This document shows positions 57,367 through 64,000 of a DNA stretch of 64,000 nucleotides, piece by piece. The first letter of the stretch is position 1; every line of letters begins with the position of its first letter. Made by a program: the position numbers and the translations under genes. Where the stretch lies: assembly GCF_021216655.1 (NCBI RefSeq), contig NZ_CP080437.1, positions 1,240,001-1,304,000 on the forward strand, in the 5' to 3' direction. This stretch comes from Clavibacter michiganensis. GTDB taxonomy: Bacteria; Actinomycetota; Actinomycetes; Actinomycetales; Microbacteriaceae. The notes under the pieces were generated by a model. The model searched no databases, was not told the DNA's origin, and saw only the letters and a list, made by a program, of their open reading frames with translations.

Positions 57367-57969
57367 CTAGTAGGGCTGCTGCTCCGGCAGGCCCGTGCGC
57401 AGCTCGACCGGCAGGTGTCCGAGGTCGTTGTGCACGACGAGCACGGGCGGCTTCGCGGAGCGGACGCGGATGATGGTGAGGCCGCAGTTGGCCTGGTTGA
57501 TGCCCATCCACCGCCATTCCGGGGCGTCGAACACGTGGCGCACGAACCAGGCGATGACGAAGTTGTGGGTGATGAGGAGGTCGTGCCGTTCTCCGCGGGC
57601 AGGAGCCAGGAACTCGCTCACCGCATCCGCCATCTGCGCGCTGCCCGCGTCGATCTCCTCCTCGGTGATGCCGCCGAAGAACGACTCGAACGCGTGCGGC
57701 ATGTCCGGCACCGGTCCCGAGGGGATGCAGTCGAACAGCAGCGACGACGGCTCCGGCTCGATAGCCGGCATGCGCTCCGCCATGATCGCGGCCGTCTCCT
57801 CCGCCCGCGCGAGCGGCGAATGGCGCACCGACGTGAAGGGGACGCCGCTCAGCCGGTCGGCGATGCAGTGGGCCTGGCGCTTGCCGCGGCCCGACAGCGG
57901 CCCGTCCGGCAGACCGTGCTCGGCGTCCTGCTGCTCGCCGTGGCGCACGAGGTAGATGTAGTGGGACAC
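57367..57969 (-). CDS. Histidine phosphatase (phosphoglycerate-mutase-like)
   Basis: A 200-residue enzyme with LVRHGEQ near the N-terminus (catalytic His), RHSPLARAEETA, and LLITHNFVIAWF with the second His. Real phosphoglycerate mutases are longer, so a broad phosphatase is more likely. GTG with TAGGAGG upstream, starting eight bases after the M16 peptidase stop codon, so they are co-transcribed. Confidence 0.85.
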   Translation of the reverse strand: MSHYIYLVRHGEQQDAEHGLPDGPLSGRGKRQAHCIADRLSGVPFTSVRHSPLARAEETAAIMAERMPAIEPEPSSLLFDCIPSGPVPDMPHAFESFFGGITEEEIDAGSAQMADAVSEFLAPARGERHDLLITHNFVIAWFVRHVFDAPEWRWMGINQANCGLTIIRVRSAKPPVLVVHNDLGHLPVELRTGLPEQQPY

Positions 57970-57977
57970 GGTTCCTC

Positions 57978-59333
57978 CTACAGGAGCGCGGGGGTCTCGA
58001 GCAGCGGGGCGAACGCGTCCGCGCCGACGGTCCCCACAGCGGCGATCGAGAGCGGTCGGGAGATCAGGTCGGCCGCGAGGACGCGGACGTCCTCGGCGGT
58101 GACGCGGGACAGGCGGACGAGCGTCTCGTCGAGGTCGACGTACTCGCCGGTGGTGATCTCCGACCGCCCGAGCCGCGACATGCGGGTGTCCGAGTCCTCC
58201 AGCGCGAGGGCGGACTGCCCCGAGAGCTGCCCGAACGCCCGCGCCAGCTCCTCCTCGGTCACGTTCTCCTCGGCGAGCTTCCGAAACTCCTCGACCATGA
58301 GGCGCGACACCTGCTCGGTCTTCGCGGCCGTGCATCCGGCGTAGAGGCCGAACACGCCCGCGTCCGAGTAGGAGGCGCCGAACGAGTAGACGGAGTACGC
58401 GAGGCCGCGCTTCTCGCGGACCTCCTGGAACAGGCGCGAGGACATGCCGCCGCCGAGCACCGAGTTGAGCATCGCGAGGGCGGGCCGGCGGTCGTCGGAC
58501 GCCGCGAGGCCGGGCACGCCGAGCAGGATGTTGGTCTGCTCGATGGGCCGGTCGACGACGACGAGGCCGCTGCCGCGCGTGATGACCGGGGTGGACCCGG
58601 TGCGACGCGCGACGGGTGCGGCCACGGCCGAGAGATCCCAGCCGGCGCGCTCGAGGCCGGTGGTCACACGCGCGACGAGGGCGTCGTGGTCCACGGAGCC
58701 CGCCGCCGTGATGACGAGGTCCTGCGGGCGGTAGTTGCGGCGGTAGTGCGCGACGACGGCGTCGCGCTCGGCGGCTTCGATGTCCGCGGGGCTGCCGCCG
58801 ATGGGACGGCCGAGCGGGTGATCCCCCAGCACGGCCTCGAAGAAGCGCTCGCTGACGACGTCGCCGGGGTCGTCGTCCGCCATGGCGAGCTCCTCGAGGA
58901 TGACCCCGCGCTCGGTCTCGAACTCCTCGGCGTCGATGAGGCTGGAGGTGACCATGTCGGCCAGCACGTCGACGGCCATGCCGAGGTCGCGATCCTGCAC
59001 CTTGGCGTAGTAGCAGGTGTACTCCTTGGCGGTGACGGCGTTGTGCTCGCCGCCGACCGCGTCGAAGGACACGGCGATGTCGAGGGCCGTGCGCGACGGC
59101 GTGCCCTTGAAGAGGAGGTGCTCGAGGAAGTGCGTGGATCCGAGGTCGCCCGGCTGCTCGTCGCGCGAGCCGACCGCGACCCACATGCCGATCGTGGCGC
59201 TGCGGCTGCCGGGCACGTCCTCGCTGAGGATGCGCACGCCGGACGCCAGGACGGACCGCCGGACACGGGCGCCGCCCGTCGACTGCACGGTGAGATCGGG
59301 GAGATCGAGGGGGAGTTCTACGGCGCGGGACAT
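57978..59333 (-). CDS. M16 family zinc peptidase
   Basis: Processing-peptidase-like zinc protease, 451 residues. The inverted zinc motif HFLEH is at 68-72, with the third ligand in the VILEELAM segment, and the R/Y pair region VREKRGLAYSVYSFGA is intact, so it should be active. ATG 59333 is chosen because TAGGGT lies seven bases before it; a GTG three codons earlier overlaps that hexamer. It follows pnp in actinobacteria (pepR in mycobacteria), but here four accessory genes separate the two. Confidence 0.92.
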   Translation of the reverse strand: MSRAVELPLDLPDLTVQSTGGARVRRSVLASGVRILSEDVPGSRSATIGMWVAVGSRDEQPGDLGSTHFLEHLLFKGTPSRTALDIAVSFDAVGGEHNAVTAKEYTCYYAKVQDRDLGMAVDVLADMVTSSLIDAEEFETERGVILEELAMADDDPGDVVSERFFEAVLGDHPLGRPIGGSPADIEAAERDAVVAHYRRNYRPQDLVITAAGSVDHDALVARVTTGLERAGWDLSAVAAPVARRTGSTPVITRGSGLVVVDRPIEQTNILLGVPGLAASDDRRPALAMLNSVLGGGMSSRLFQEVREKRGLAYSVYSFGASYSDAGVFGLYAGCTAAKTEQVSRLMVEEFRKLAEENVTEEELARAFGQLSGQSALALEDSDTRMSRLGRSEITTGEYVDLDETLVRLSRVTAEDVRVLAADLISRPLSIAAVGTVGADAFAPLLETPALL

Positions 59334-59340
59334 CACCGTC

Positions 59341-59346
59341 ACCCTA
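59341..59346 (-). promoter_or_regulatory. -10 element of the M16 peptidase gene (leaderless)
   Basis: TAGGGT seven bases before the ATG, the same hexamer as the rRNA promoter -10. Confidence 0.5.
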
Positions 59347-59396
59347 CGCCACGGGCCCCGCGGCGAGCCGGGGGCTGACGGGCGGCGACGGGCAGC

Positions 59397-60305
59397 TCAC
59401 GGGCATCCGGGGCCGGCGTTCCGCTCCCCGCACGCACCCCCGACCAACACCGTCGACCCCTGCAGCACGCGGATCGTCACCGGGCCGACCTGCACCGGCA
59501 GCGTCCCCGCGATCTGCTGCCACCCACCCCCGTCGAACCGATAGGCGGGCGAATACGAGATCGTCAACGACACCTGCCGATCCCCGACGGACTCATACAC
59601 GTGACTCGTGTCCGTCGGCGTGAAGTCCTGCTGCCCCAACTCCCGCCACGACGCGCCCGGCCCCACGACCGTCGTCGACGTGCCATCGCCGTGATCCCAC
59701 GCGAACGACACCGGCACGAACCGCACCTGCGCCGGACGACCCAGCAACACCCCGTCCACCACCTGCGGCGTCGCGTCCGTGAACAGGTTCACCGGCGCCC
59801 CCACGATCGCCCACCCGTTCGGCTGCGACCGGATCGACGCATCCCGCGGCACGAACTGCGCCACATCCGCAAGTGACACCGCCGGAACCGCAGCCACGAC
59901 CGGCACCGGATCCGCCGGCTTCGACGGTCCCCTCGCCGGCGGCAAGAACGCATGCTGCCCATCCGAGCACTGACCCCCACCCGACAGACGCGCGCTCGGA
60001 GTGCACGGCACATCCACATCCGCAGCCATCCGACCCCGCGGCACCGGAGGCGGCACCACGAAGCCTTGAGCTTCCGGCCGCGGTTTCTGCTCACCGCGAT
60101 TCGGCTGTCCCCCACCTGAGGACTCCGGTTGCTGGTCGTGCGCGCTAATGGAAACTCCTCCGTCGCCTATGAGACCGGAGGCGCACGGGCCGAAGGCACC
60201 GTACTTCGTCGAGCAGTCCTCACCTGATGCATGAGCGGCGGTGGCCGGCGCCGTGACGATGCCGATGACCAGAAGAGGGGTGAGCGTCGCGACCGTCACC
60301 CGCAT
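59397..60305 (-). CDS. Secreted PKD-domain protein
   Basis: A 302-residue exported protein: signal peptide (about 1-24), a Cys-containing, Gly/Pro-rich disordered middle (about 40-110), a beta region, and a PKD domain (about 200-265) with FAWDHGDGTSTTV and SHVYESVGDRQVSL, the WD/HGDG and Y..G marks of that fold. PKD domains bind carbohydrates or proteins. Two Cys at the extreme C-terminus may pair. The ATG at 60305 overlaps the end of the lipoprotein gene, so the two are one unit. No partner or ligand is known. Confidence 0.72.
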   Translation of the reverse strand: MRVTVATLTPLLVIGIVTAPATAAHASGEDCSTKYGAFGPCASGLIGDGGVSISAHDQQPESSGGGQPNRGEQKPRPEAQGFVVPPPVPRGRMAADVDVPCTPSARLSGGGQCSDGQHAFLPPARGPSKPADPVPVVAAVPAVSLADVAQFVPRDASIRSQPNGWAIVGAPVNLFTDATPQVVDGVLLGRPAQVRFVPVSFAWDHGDGTSTTVVGPGASWRELGQQDFTPTDTSHVYESVGDRQVSLTISYSPAYRFDGGGWQQIAGTLPVQVGPVTIRVLQGSTVLVGGACGERNAGPGCP

Positions 60306-60856
60306 GCGTGGACATCCTCGTTCCGCACTATGTCGCTGATTCGCCAAAGTGAGTCTGGGGACTTGATTGCCTTGACCTGGAGCGAGCGGCGCGTGTCGTG
60401 CTGCGGAGTTATGTCGTTGCCGTTCGCGTCGAGGAGGCGCAGACCGCCGGTGTCGAGGCAGACCTGAGCCGTCATGTACTGAAGACCCGCTGGGTCCAGA
60501 CCTCGATCGGTGACTTGGAAGCCGGAAGCGATCTCCTTGCCGCTTTGTCGCTCCCCGGTTCGTCGTGCTTCAGCGAGCCCGTCCTTCTCACTGTTGAGGA
60601 CATTCCCCGTCAGGAGCTCATTCAACTCATCCTCTATGTCTGAGTTCGCATCGAGGTCGATGTACCTCGTCATGACGTCCCTGAACGCCTGATCGTCCTG
60701 CTGCTCCTGCGTTAACGACGGTGTCGGCGCCGGAGCAGGATCCGCGGCGGGCGACGCCGTGCATCCGCTCAGCAGACCGCCGACGAGCACCACCGTGAGC
60801 CCGCCCACCACCACTCCCCCTCGTCGTCTCAGCGGAATGCGCAGTCGGTCGTGCAT
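60296..60856 (-). CDS. Lipoprotein upstream of the PKD protein
   Basis: A 186-residue lipoprotein: basic N-terminus, hydrophobic core and lipobox LLSGC with the lipidated Cys32, then a Pro-rich linker and an acidic domain (about 45-186) with an internal pair of Cys (VCLDTGG and VHACG). No family is recognised. The ATG at 60856 has GGGGAG six bases upstream. The stop lies within the PKD gene start. Codon use between 60.1 and 60.7 kb is visibly less GC-rich than around it, so recent acquisition is possible. Confidence 0.7.
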   Translation of the reverse strand: MHDRLRIPLRRRGGVVVGGLTVVLVGGLLSGCTASPAADPAPAPTPSLTQEQQDDQAFRDVMTRYIDLDANSDIEDELNELLTGNVLNSEKDGLAEARRTGERQSGKEIASGFQVTDRGLDPAGLQYMTAQVCLDTGGLRLLDANGNDITPQHDTRRSLQVKAIKSPDSLWRISDIVRNEDVHACG

Positions 60857-61012
60857 GGTCATCTCCCCCGGGCGTGCGGCTCCCGCGCGAGAAAGCCGGC
60901 GCAGGAGCGCCTGGCGTCGCGGGTCCAGGAAAGGTAGCCGCTGGATCACGAGCACGACCGCGGCCCTCCACATCGCAGGGGAAGGACGGCGGGCGCGACG
61001 CCCTCGGGACGA

Positions 61013-62152
61013 CTACTCGGACGCGCGGTCGAGCCGGGCCACGTCGTGGCGCGAGAGCTGGACGTGGGACGCCTGCACCAGGTCGTGCACCTGCTCCGGT
61101 CGGCTCGCGCTCGCGACCGGCGCGACGATTCCCGGCTTGGCGAGGAGCCAGGCCAGCGCGATCGTCGCGACGCTCGTCGAGTGGTGCTCCGCGATCTCGT
61201 CGAGGGCGGTGAGCACGCGGAGGCCGCGGCGGGTGAGGTACTTGGCGGCCCGGGCCCCGCGTGCGCCCTCGCGCACCGCGTCGCGGGTGCGGTACTTGCC
61301 CGTGAGGAAGCCGTTCGCGAGCGCGAAGTACGGCATCACCGCCAGCTGCTGACCGCGGACGACGTCGAGGAACGCCGACTCGTAGGGCGCCCGGTTGACG
61401 AGGTTGTAGTGCGTCTGCAGGGCGACGAACCGCGGTGCGTCGTACAGGCCGCCCATGATCCGCGCGTGCAGGAGGCGCTCGGCCGCGTAGTTCGACGCCG
61501 CGAGGTGCCGGACCTTGCCCGACGCGATCAGGCGACCGGCGGCGGCGAGGCTCTCCTCGAGCGGCACGTCGATGTCGTCCCAGTGGAAGTAGAGGAGGTC
61601 GATGAAGTCCGTGCCGAGCCGCGACAGGCTGGCGTCGACGGCGCGCTCGATGCGGGATCCGCCGAGGCCGGGGAAGTCCTCGCTCTTGCCGATCTTGGTG
61701 GCGACGACCATGGAGTCGCGGTTGCGGCGCTCGCGCATCCACGAGCCGATCATGTGCTCGCTGCGGCCGCTCGCGTAGGAGTCGGCGGTGTCGACGAAGT
61801 TTCCGCCCGCCTCCTGGTACCTGTCGAGGATCGCGGATGCGTCCTCCGCGCCGGCGGTCCAGCCGAAGACGTTGCCGCCGAGCGCGAGCGGGAAGACGCG
61901 GAGGTCGGTGTCGCCGATGACGCGGCGGCGGGCCGGCTGCGGGATGCTCCCGCCGGTGCGCAGGCCGGGCGCCGCGGCGGAGGCCTCGAGGACGATGGCG
62001 CCGGCGGCCTGGACGGTGGTCTCGACGATGCCGCCGGGCAGGGACGTCGCGCCGGTCGGGCGCGAGAGGCGCGGGACGAGCGAGCCCCCGCGACGGCGCC
62101 GCGGCTGCGGCCCGGGCATGACGTCGGAGGCGGAGGGAGGGGACGTCGTCAC
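61013..62152 (-). CDS. Aldo/keto reductase
   Basis: NADPH-dependent oxidoreductase of the AKR superfamily. The tetrad lies in DTADSYASGRSEHMIG (Asp, Tyr), VVATKIGKSED (Lys) and LLYFHWDD (His). The barrel starts only after about 75 residues of basic, low-complexity N-terminus. GTG 62152 is chosen because TATCCT sits six bases before it; the internal ATG twelve codons later is the alternative. Length is 379 residues. Substrate unknown. Confidence 0.85.
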   Translation of the reverse strand: MTTSPPSASDVMPGPQPRRRRGGSLVPRLSRPTGATSLPGGIVETTVQAAGAIVLEASAAAPGLRTGGSIPQPARRRVIGDTDLRVFPLALGGNVFGWTAGAEDASAILDRYQEAGGNFVDTADSYASGRSEHMIGSWMRERRNRDSMVVATKIGKSEDFPGLGGSRIERAVDASLSRLGTDFIDLLYFHWDDIDVPLEESLAAAGRLIASGKVRHLAASNYAAERLLHARIMGGLYDAPRFVALQTHYNLVNRAPYESAFLDVVRGQQLAVMPYFALANGFLTGKYRTRDAVREGARGARAAKYLTRRGLRVLTALDEIAEHHSTSVATIALAWLLAKPGIVAPVASASRPEQVHDLVQASHVQLSRHDVARLDRASE

Positions 62153-62158
62153 ACCCCG

Positions 62159-62164
62159 AGGATA
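62159..62164 (-). promoter_or_regulatory. -10 element of the aldo/keto reductase gene (leaderless)
   Basis: TATCCT six bases before the GTG; no ribosome-binding site. Confidence 0.45.
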
Positions 62165-62572
62165 CCGCCCAGCAGGCGAAAGGTTTGCGTACCAAGGGAA
62201 TGCGCGCGCCGCCGTTCGCCTCCGGGACATGGGCCGCTCACCGACCGACCGCATGCGGGCGATCGGGACGGCCTCGACGCCGGAAGGGGTGCCGCGATCC
62301 CCCGACCCCGGCACCCCTCGGCGGTCTGCATCCCCCGATGCGTCCCCCGGAGGCGGGCGATCACGTGGACCTGCCCGCATCGACAACGGTAGCCAGGCGC
62401 CCTCGTCGGGACCCAGACCCCTCTTCGGGGGCCTTGTCCGCCGGGCCGTGCCGCCGCGCGCACGTCGGCGTGAGGTCCGGGGGCCTCTCCGCGGTCCGGG
62501 CGGGACGATCCCGGTCGCCCCACGGCCGGCCGTGCGAGGCTGGAGAGGTCAGCCCCACCGAGAGGAACCCAC
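62165..62572. other. Intergenic region with one hairpin
   Basis: About 400 bases between divergent genes. It contains a hairpin with nine-base arms GGGGTGCCG and CGGCACCCC (62286-62317). Open frames here have no ribosome-binding sites or family signatures, and I support no gene. The promoter of the PEBP gene must lie here but no clear hexamers were found. Confidence 0.4.
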
Positions 62573-63103
62573 GTGCCCAACGACCCGCTGCACCGCCTGC
62601 CGGACGCCGCTCCCTTCCACCTCACCAGCCCCGACTTCGCCGACGGGGCAGCGCTGCCCCAGTCCGCGCGAGGTGGAGGGCAGGGCGGCGAGGACCGGTC
62701 CCCCACCCTCACGTGGACGGGCGCGCCCGCCGCGACCCGCAGCTACGTGCTCACCGCGTACGACCCCGACGCCCCGACCGGCAGCGGGTTCTGGCACTGG
62801 GCGGTGCGCGGGATCCCCGCCTCCACCACAGCGCTGCCCGCCGGTGCCGGAGATCCGGAGTCGGGTCTCCTGCCCGAGGGCGCCGTGACCCTGCACAACG
62901 ACGCGCGGGCGACGGGCTTCTTCGGGGCGACGCCTCCCGCGGGCCACGGCACGCACCGCTACTTCTTCACCGTCACCGCGCTCGACGTGGAGTCGCTGGA
63001 CATCCCGGAGGGCGCGACCCCCGCGATGCTCGGCTTCCTGATGCTCCCCCACGTGATCGGCCGCGCCCAGCTCATGGGCACGGCGATCAACGTGGCGGAC
63101 TGA
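62573..63103 (+). CDS. YbhB/YbcL-family PEBP protein
   Basis: A 176-residue phosphatidylethanolamine-binding-like protein: YDPDAPTGSGFWHW and the GTHRYFFTVTALDV strand are the family marks. Eukaryotic relatives bind lipids and kinases; the bacterial role is unclear. GTG start with AGAGG upstream. Confidence 0.88.
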   Translation: MPNDPLHRLPDAAPFHLTSPDFADGAALPQSARGGGQGGEDRSPTLTWTGAPAATRSYVLTAYDPDAPTGSGFWHWAVRGIPASTTALPAGAGDPESGLLPEGAVTLHNDARATGFFGATPPAGHGTHRYFFTVTALDVESLDIPEGATPAMLGFLMLPHVIGRAQLMGTAINVAD

Positions 63104-63125
63104 GCGACCGGATCGAGGCGACGAC

Positions 63126-63512
63126 GTGACCCACGAGGGCGGCCGGACGGCGTCGGGCGAGGGCGATGACGCCCGCGCCCGGCGCCGGCGCCTCGTGCTC
63201 GTCCTCGCGGTCATCGCCGCCGTCCTCGTGATCGCCGGGGTCATCGCGGCGATCACGCTCTCGCAGGGCGACGTCGAGCAGGTGCCGCCCGCCCCGACCA
63301 CCGGCGAGCCCGGCCCGACGCCCGACGTCACGCCGTCGTCGCCGGCTCCCGACCCGACGCCGACGCCGACTCCGACTCCGACTCCGACTCCGGACGAGCC
63401 GGCACCGACGCCGGCGCCGAGCCCGTCCGCGGATCCGACGCCCGCCCCGTCCCTGTCCGCGCCGCCCGCGCAGGACGTCCCGTACCCGACGGATCCGAAC
63501 GACGGGAAGTAG
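63126..63512 (+). CDS. Membrane protein with Pro/Thr-rich extracellular tail
   Basis: A 128-residue protein: charged N-terminus, one membrane helix (about 23-45), then a tail of PT repeats (PDPTPTPTPTPTPTPDEP) and a Ser/Pro/Ala stretch. The PT tract is encoded by a GACTCC-type tandem repeat and may vary in length by slippage. Possibly a cell-wall spacer. GTG start, 22 bases after the PEBP gene; weak GAGGCG ribosome-binding site. Confidence 0.6.
   Translation: MTHEGGRTASGEGDDARARRRRLVLVLAVIAAVLVIAGVIAAITLSQGDVEQVPPAPTTGEPGPTPDVTPSSPAPDPTPTPTPTPTPTPDEPAPTPAPSPSADPTPAPSLSAPPAQDVPYPTDPNDGK
63355..63396 (+). repeat. Six-base tandem repeat coding PT units
   Basis: Several copies of (GAC)GCC/GACTCC-type hexamers in frame within the Pro/Thr tail, a candidate length-variable tract. 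Confidence 0.6.
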
Positions 63513-63523
63513 CCCGCAGACGA

Positions 63524-63559
63524 CGGATGCCCGCCCCGCCGAGGTGGGACGGGCATCCG
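63524..63559. terminator. Bidirectional terminator between the Pro/Thr gene and pnp
   Basis: Ten-base outer arms CGGATGCCCG and CGGGCATCCG, then one mismatch, then a six-pair inner stem with a two-base loop, between convergent genes. Confidence 0.7.
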
Positions 63560-63581
63560 GTTCGAGCGGGTACGGCGGGGA

Positions 63582-64000
63582 CTAGCCCTCCGCAGGCGCC
63601 TCGGAGCCGTGGCTGGCGGCGTCGCGGCCCTCCTGATCGGCGGTCTCCTCCAGGACGGGAGCGAGCGACAGCTTGCCGCGGTCGTCGATCTTGGTGATCT
63701 CCACCAGGATCTTCTGGCCGACCCCGAGCACGTCCTCGACGTTCTCGACGCGCTTGCCGCCGGCGAGCTTGCGGACCTCGCTGATGTGCAGCAGGCCGTC
63801 CTTGCCGGGGAGCAGCGAGACGAAGGCGCCGAACGTCGCGATCTTGACGACGGTGCCGAGGAAGGACTCGCCGACCTCGGGGTTCGTCGGGTTCGCGATG
63901 GCGTTGACCTGCGCACGCGCGGCGTCCGCCGACGGGCCGTCGACGGCGCCGATGTAGACGGTGCCGTCCTCCTCGATGGAGATGTCGGCGCCGGTCTCGT
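63582..64000 (-). CDS. pnp: Polyribonucleotide nucleotidyltransferase, C-terminal part (partial)
   Basis: The last 139 codons of PNPase: end of the KH domain ([19 protein letters not shown]), then the S1 RNA-binding domain ([28 protein letters not shown], shortened: [19 protein letters not shown]). The catalytic RNase PH domains lie beyond the window. The acidic Glu/Ala tail ends the protein. It degrades RNA 3'-to-5' with phosphate. Confidence 0.9.
   Translation of the reverse strand, partial: ETGADISIEEDGTVYIGAVDGPSADAARAQVNAIANPTNPEVGESFLGTVVKIATFGAFVSLLPGKDGLLHISEVRKLAGGKRVENVEDVLGVGQKILVEITKIDDRGKLSLAPVLEETADQEGRDAASHGSEAPAEG

Overview
The window is high-GC chromosomal DNA from an actinobacterium, most likely a member of the Microbacteriaceae close to Clavibacter. 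This rests on the strong GC bias at third codon positions, an actinobacterial rRNA operon with no tRNA in its spacer, and a mycobacteria-like gene order (pheS-pheT-argCJBDF-argGH-mpg-tyrS; infC-rpmI-rplT-trmH; ftsK-pgsA-cinA-clgR-DUF3046-recA-recX-miaB-miaA-dapF-hflX-lexA; pnp-M16 peptidase-dapB-thyX-dapA-rnj). The family assignment is inference; the gene identities come from visible motifs. No phage, insertion sequence, transposase, CRISPR array or tRNA gene was seen.

Layout. 1-0.85 kb: the N-terminal part of a basic repeat/TPR-like protein (minus strand). 1.15-6.9 kb: a complete minus-strand rRNA operon (promoter, leader, 16S, 23S, 5S, terminator) lying between that gene and tyrS. 7-10.7 kb: tyrS, a divergent two-gene SatD-like/membrane-protein module with tandem palindromic operators, mpg and a 45-residue membrane protein. 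10.7-22.6 kb: arginine biosynthesis (argC-J-B-D-F-G-H) downstream of pheS-pheT. 22.7-26.2 kb: a polar amino-acid ABC importer of gluABCD type. 26.3-28.7 kb: trmH-like methylase, rplT, rpmI and infC, the last starting at an ATC codon. 28.8-32.1 kb: DUF1844 protein, SseB-like protein and hisB-hisH-priA. 32.2-42.7 kb: the SOS core (LysM division inhibitor/lexA pair, recA-recX) with hflX, dapF, miaA, miaB and clgR. 42.8-49.8 kb: cinA, pgsA, ftsK and a MacAB-like efflux cluster. 50-59.3 kb: rnj, dapA, a secreted Ig-like repeat protein, thyX, an SDR protein, dapB, a histidine phosphatase and an M16 peptidase. 59.4-63.6 kb: accessory genes (a lipoprotein and a PKD-domain secreted protein of less GC-rich composition, an aldo/keto reductase, a PEBP protein, a Pro/Thr-tailed membrane protein). 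The 3' part of pnp closes the window.

Working together: dapA, dapB and dapF belong to the lysine/diaminopimelate pathway, the arg and his genes form two amino-acid operons, and infC-rpmI-rplT, tyrS, pheST, trmH, miaA, miaB and hflX serve translation. LexA, RecA, RecX, the LysM protein and FtsK form a damage-response and cell-division group with recognisable SOS boxes.

The most striking pattern is regulatory. At fifteen transcription-unit starts a TANNNT -10 hexamer lies 6-8 bases upstream of the start codon, generally with no usable ribosome-binding site. This predicts leaderless mRNAs for tyrS, pheS, argC, the importer operon, trmH, hisB, hflX, its divergent methyltransferase, dapF, ftsK, dapA, thyX, dapB, the M16 peptidase and the aldo/keto reductase. 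Several start codons here were chosen on that basis.
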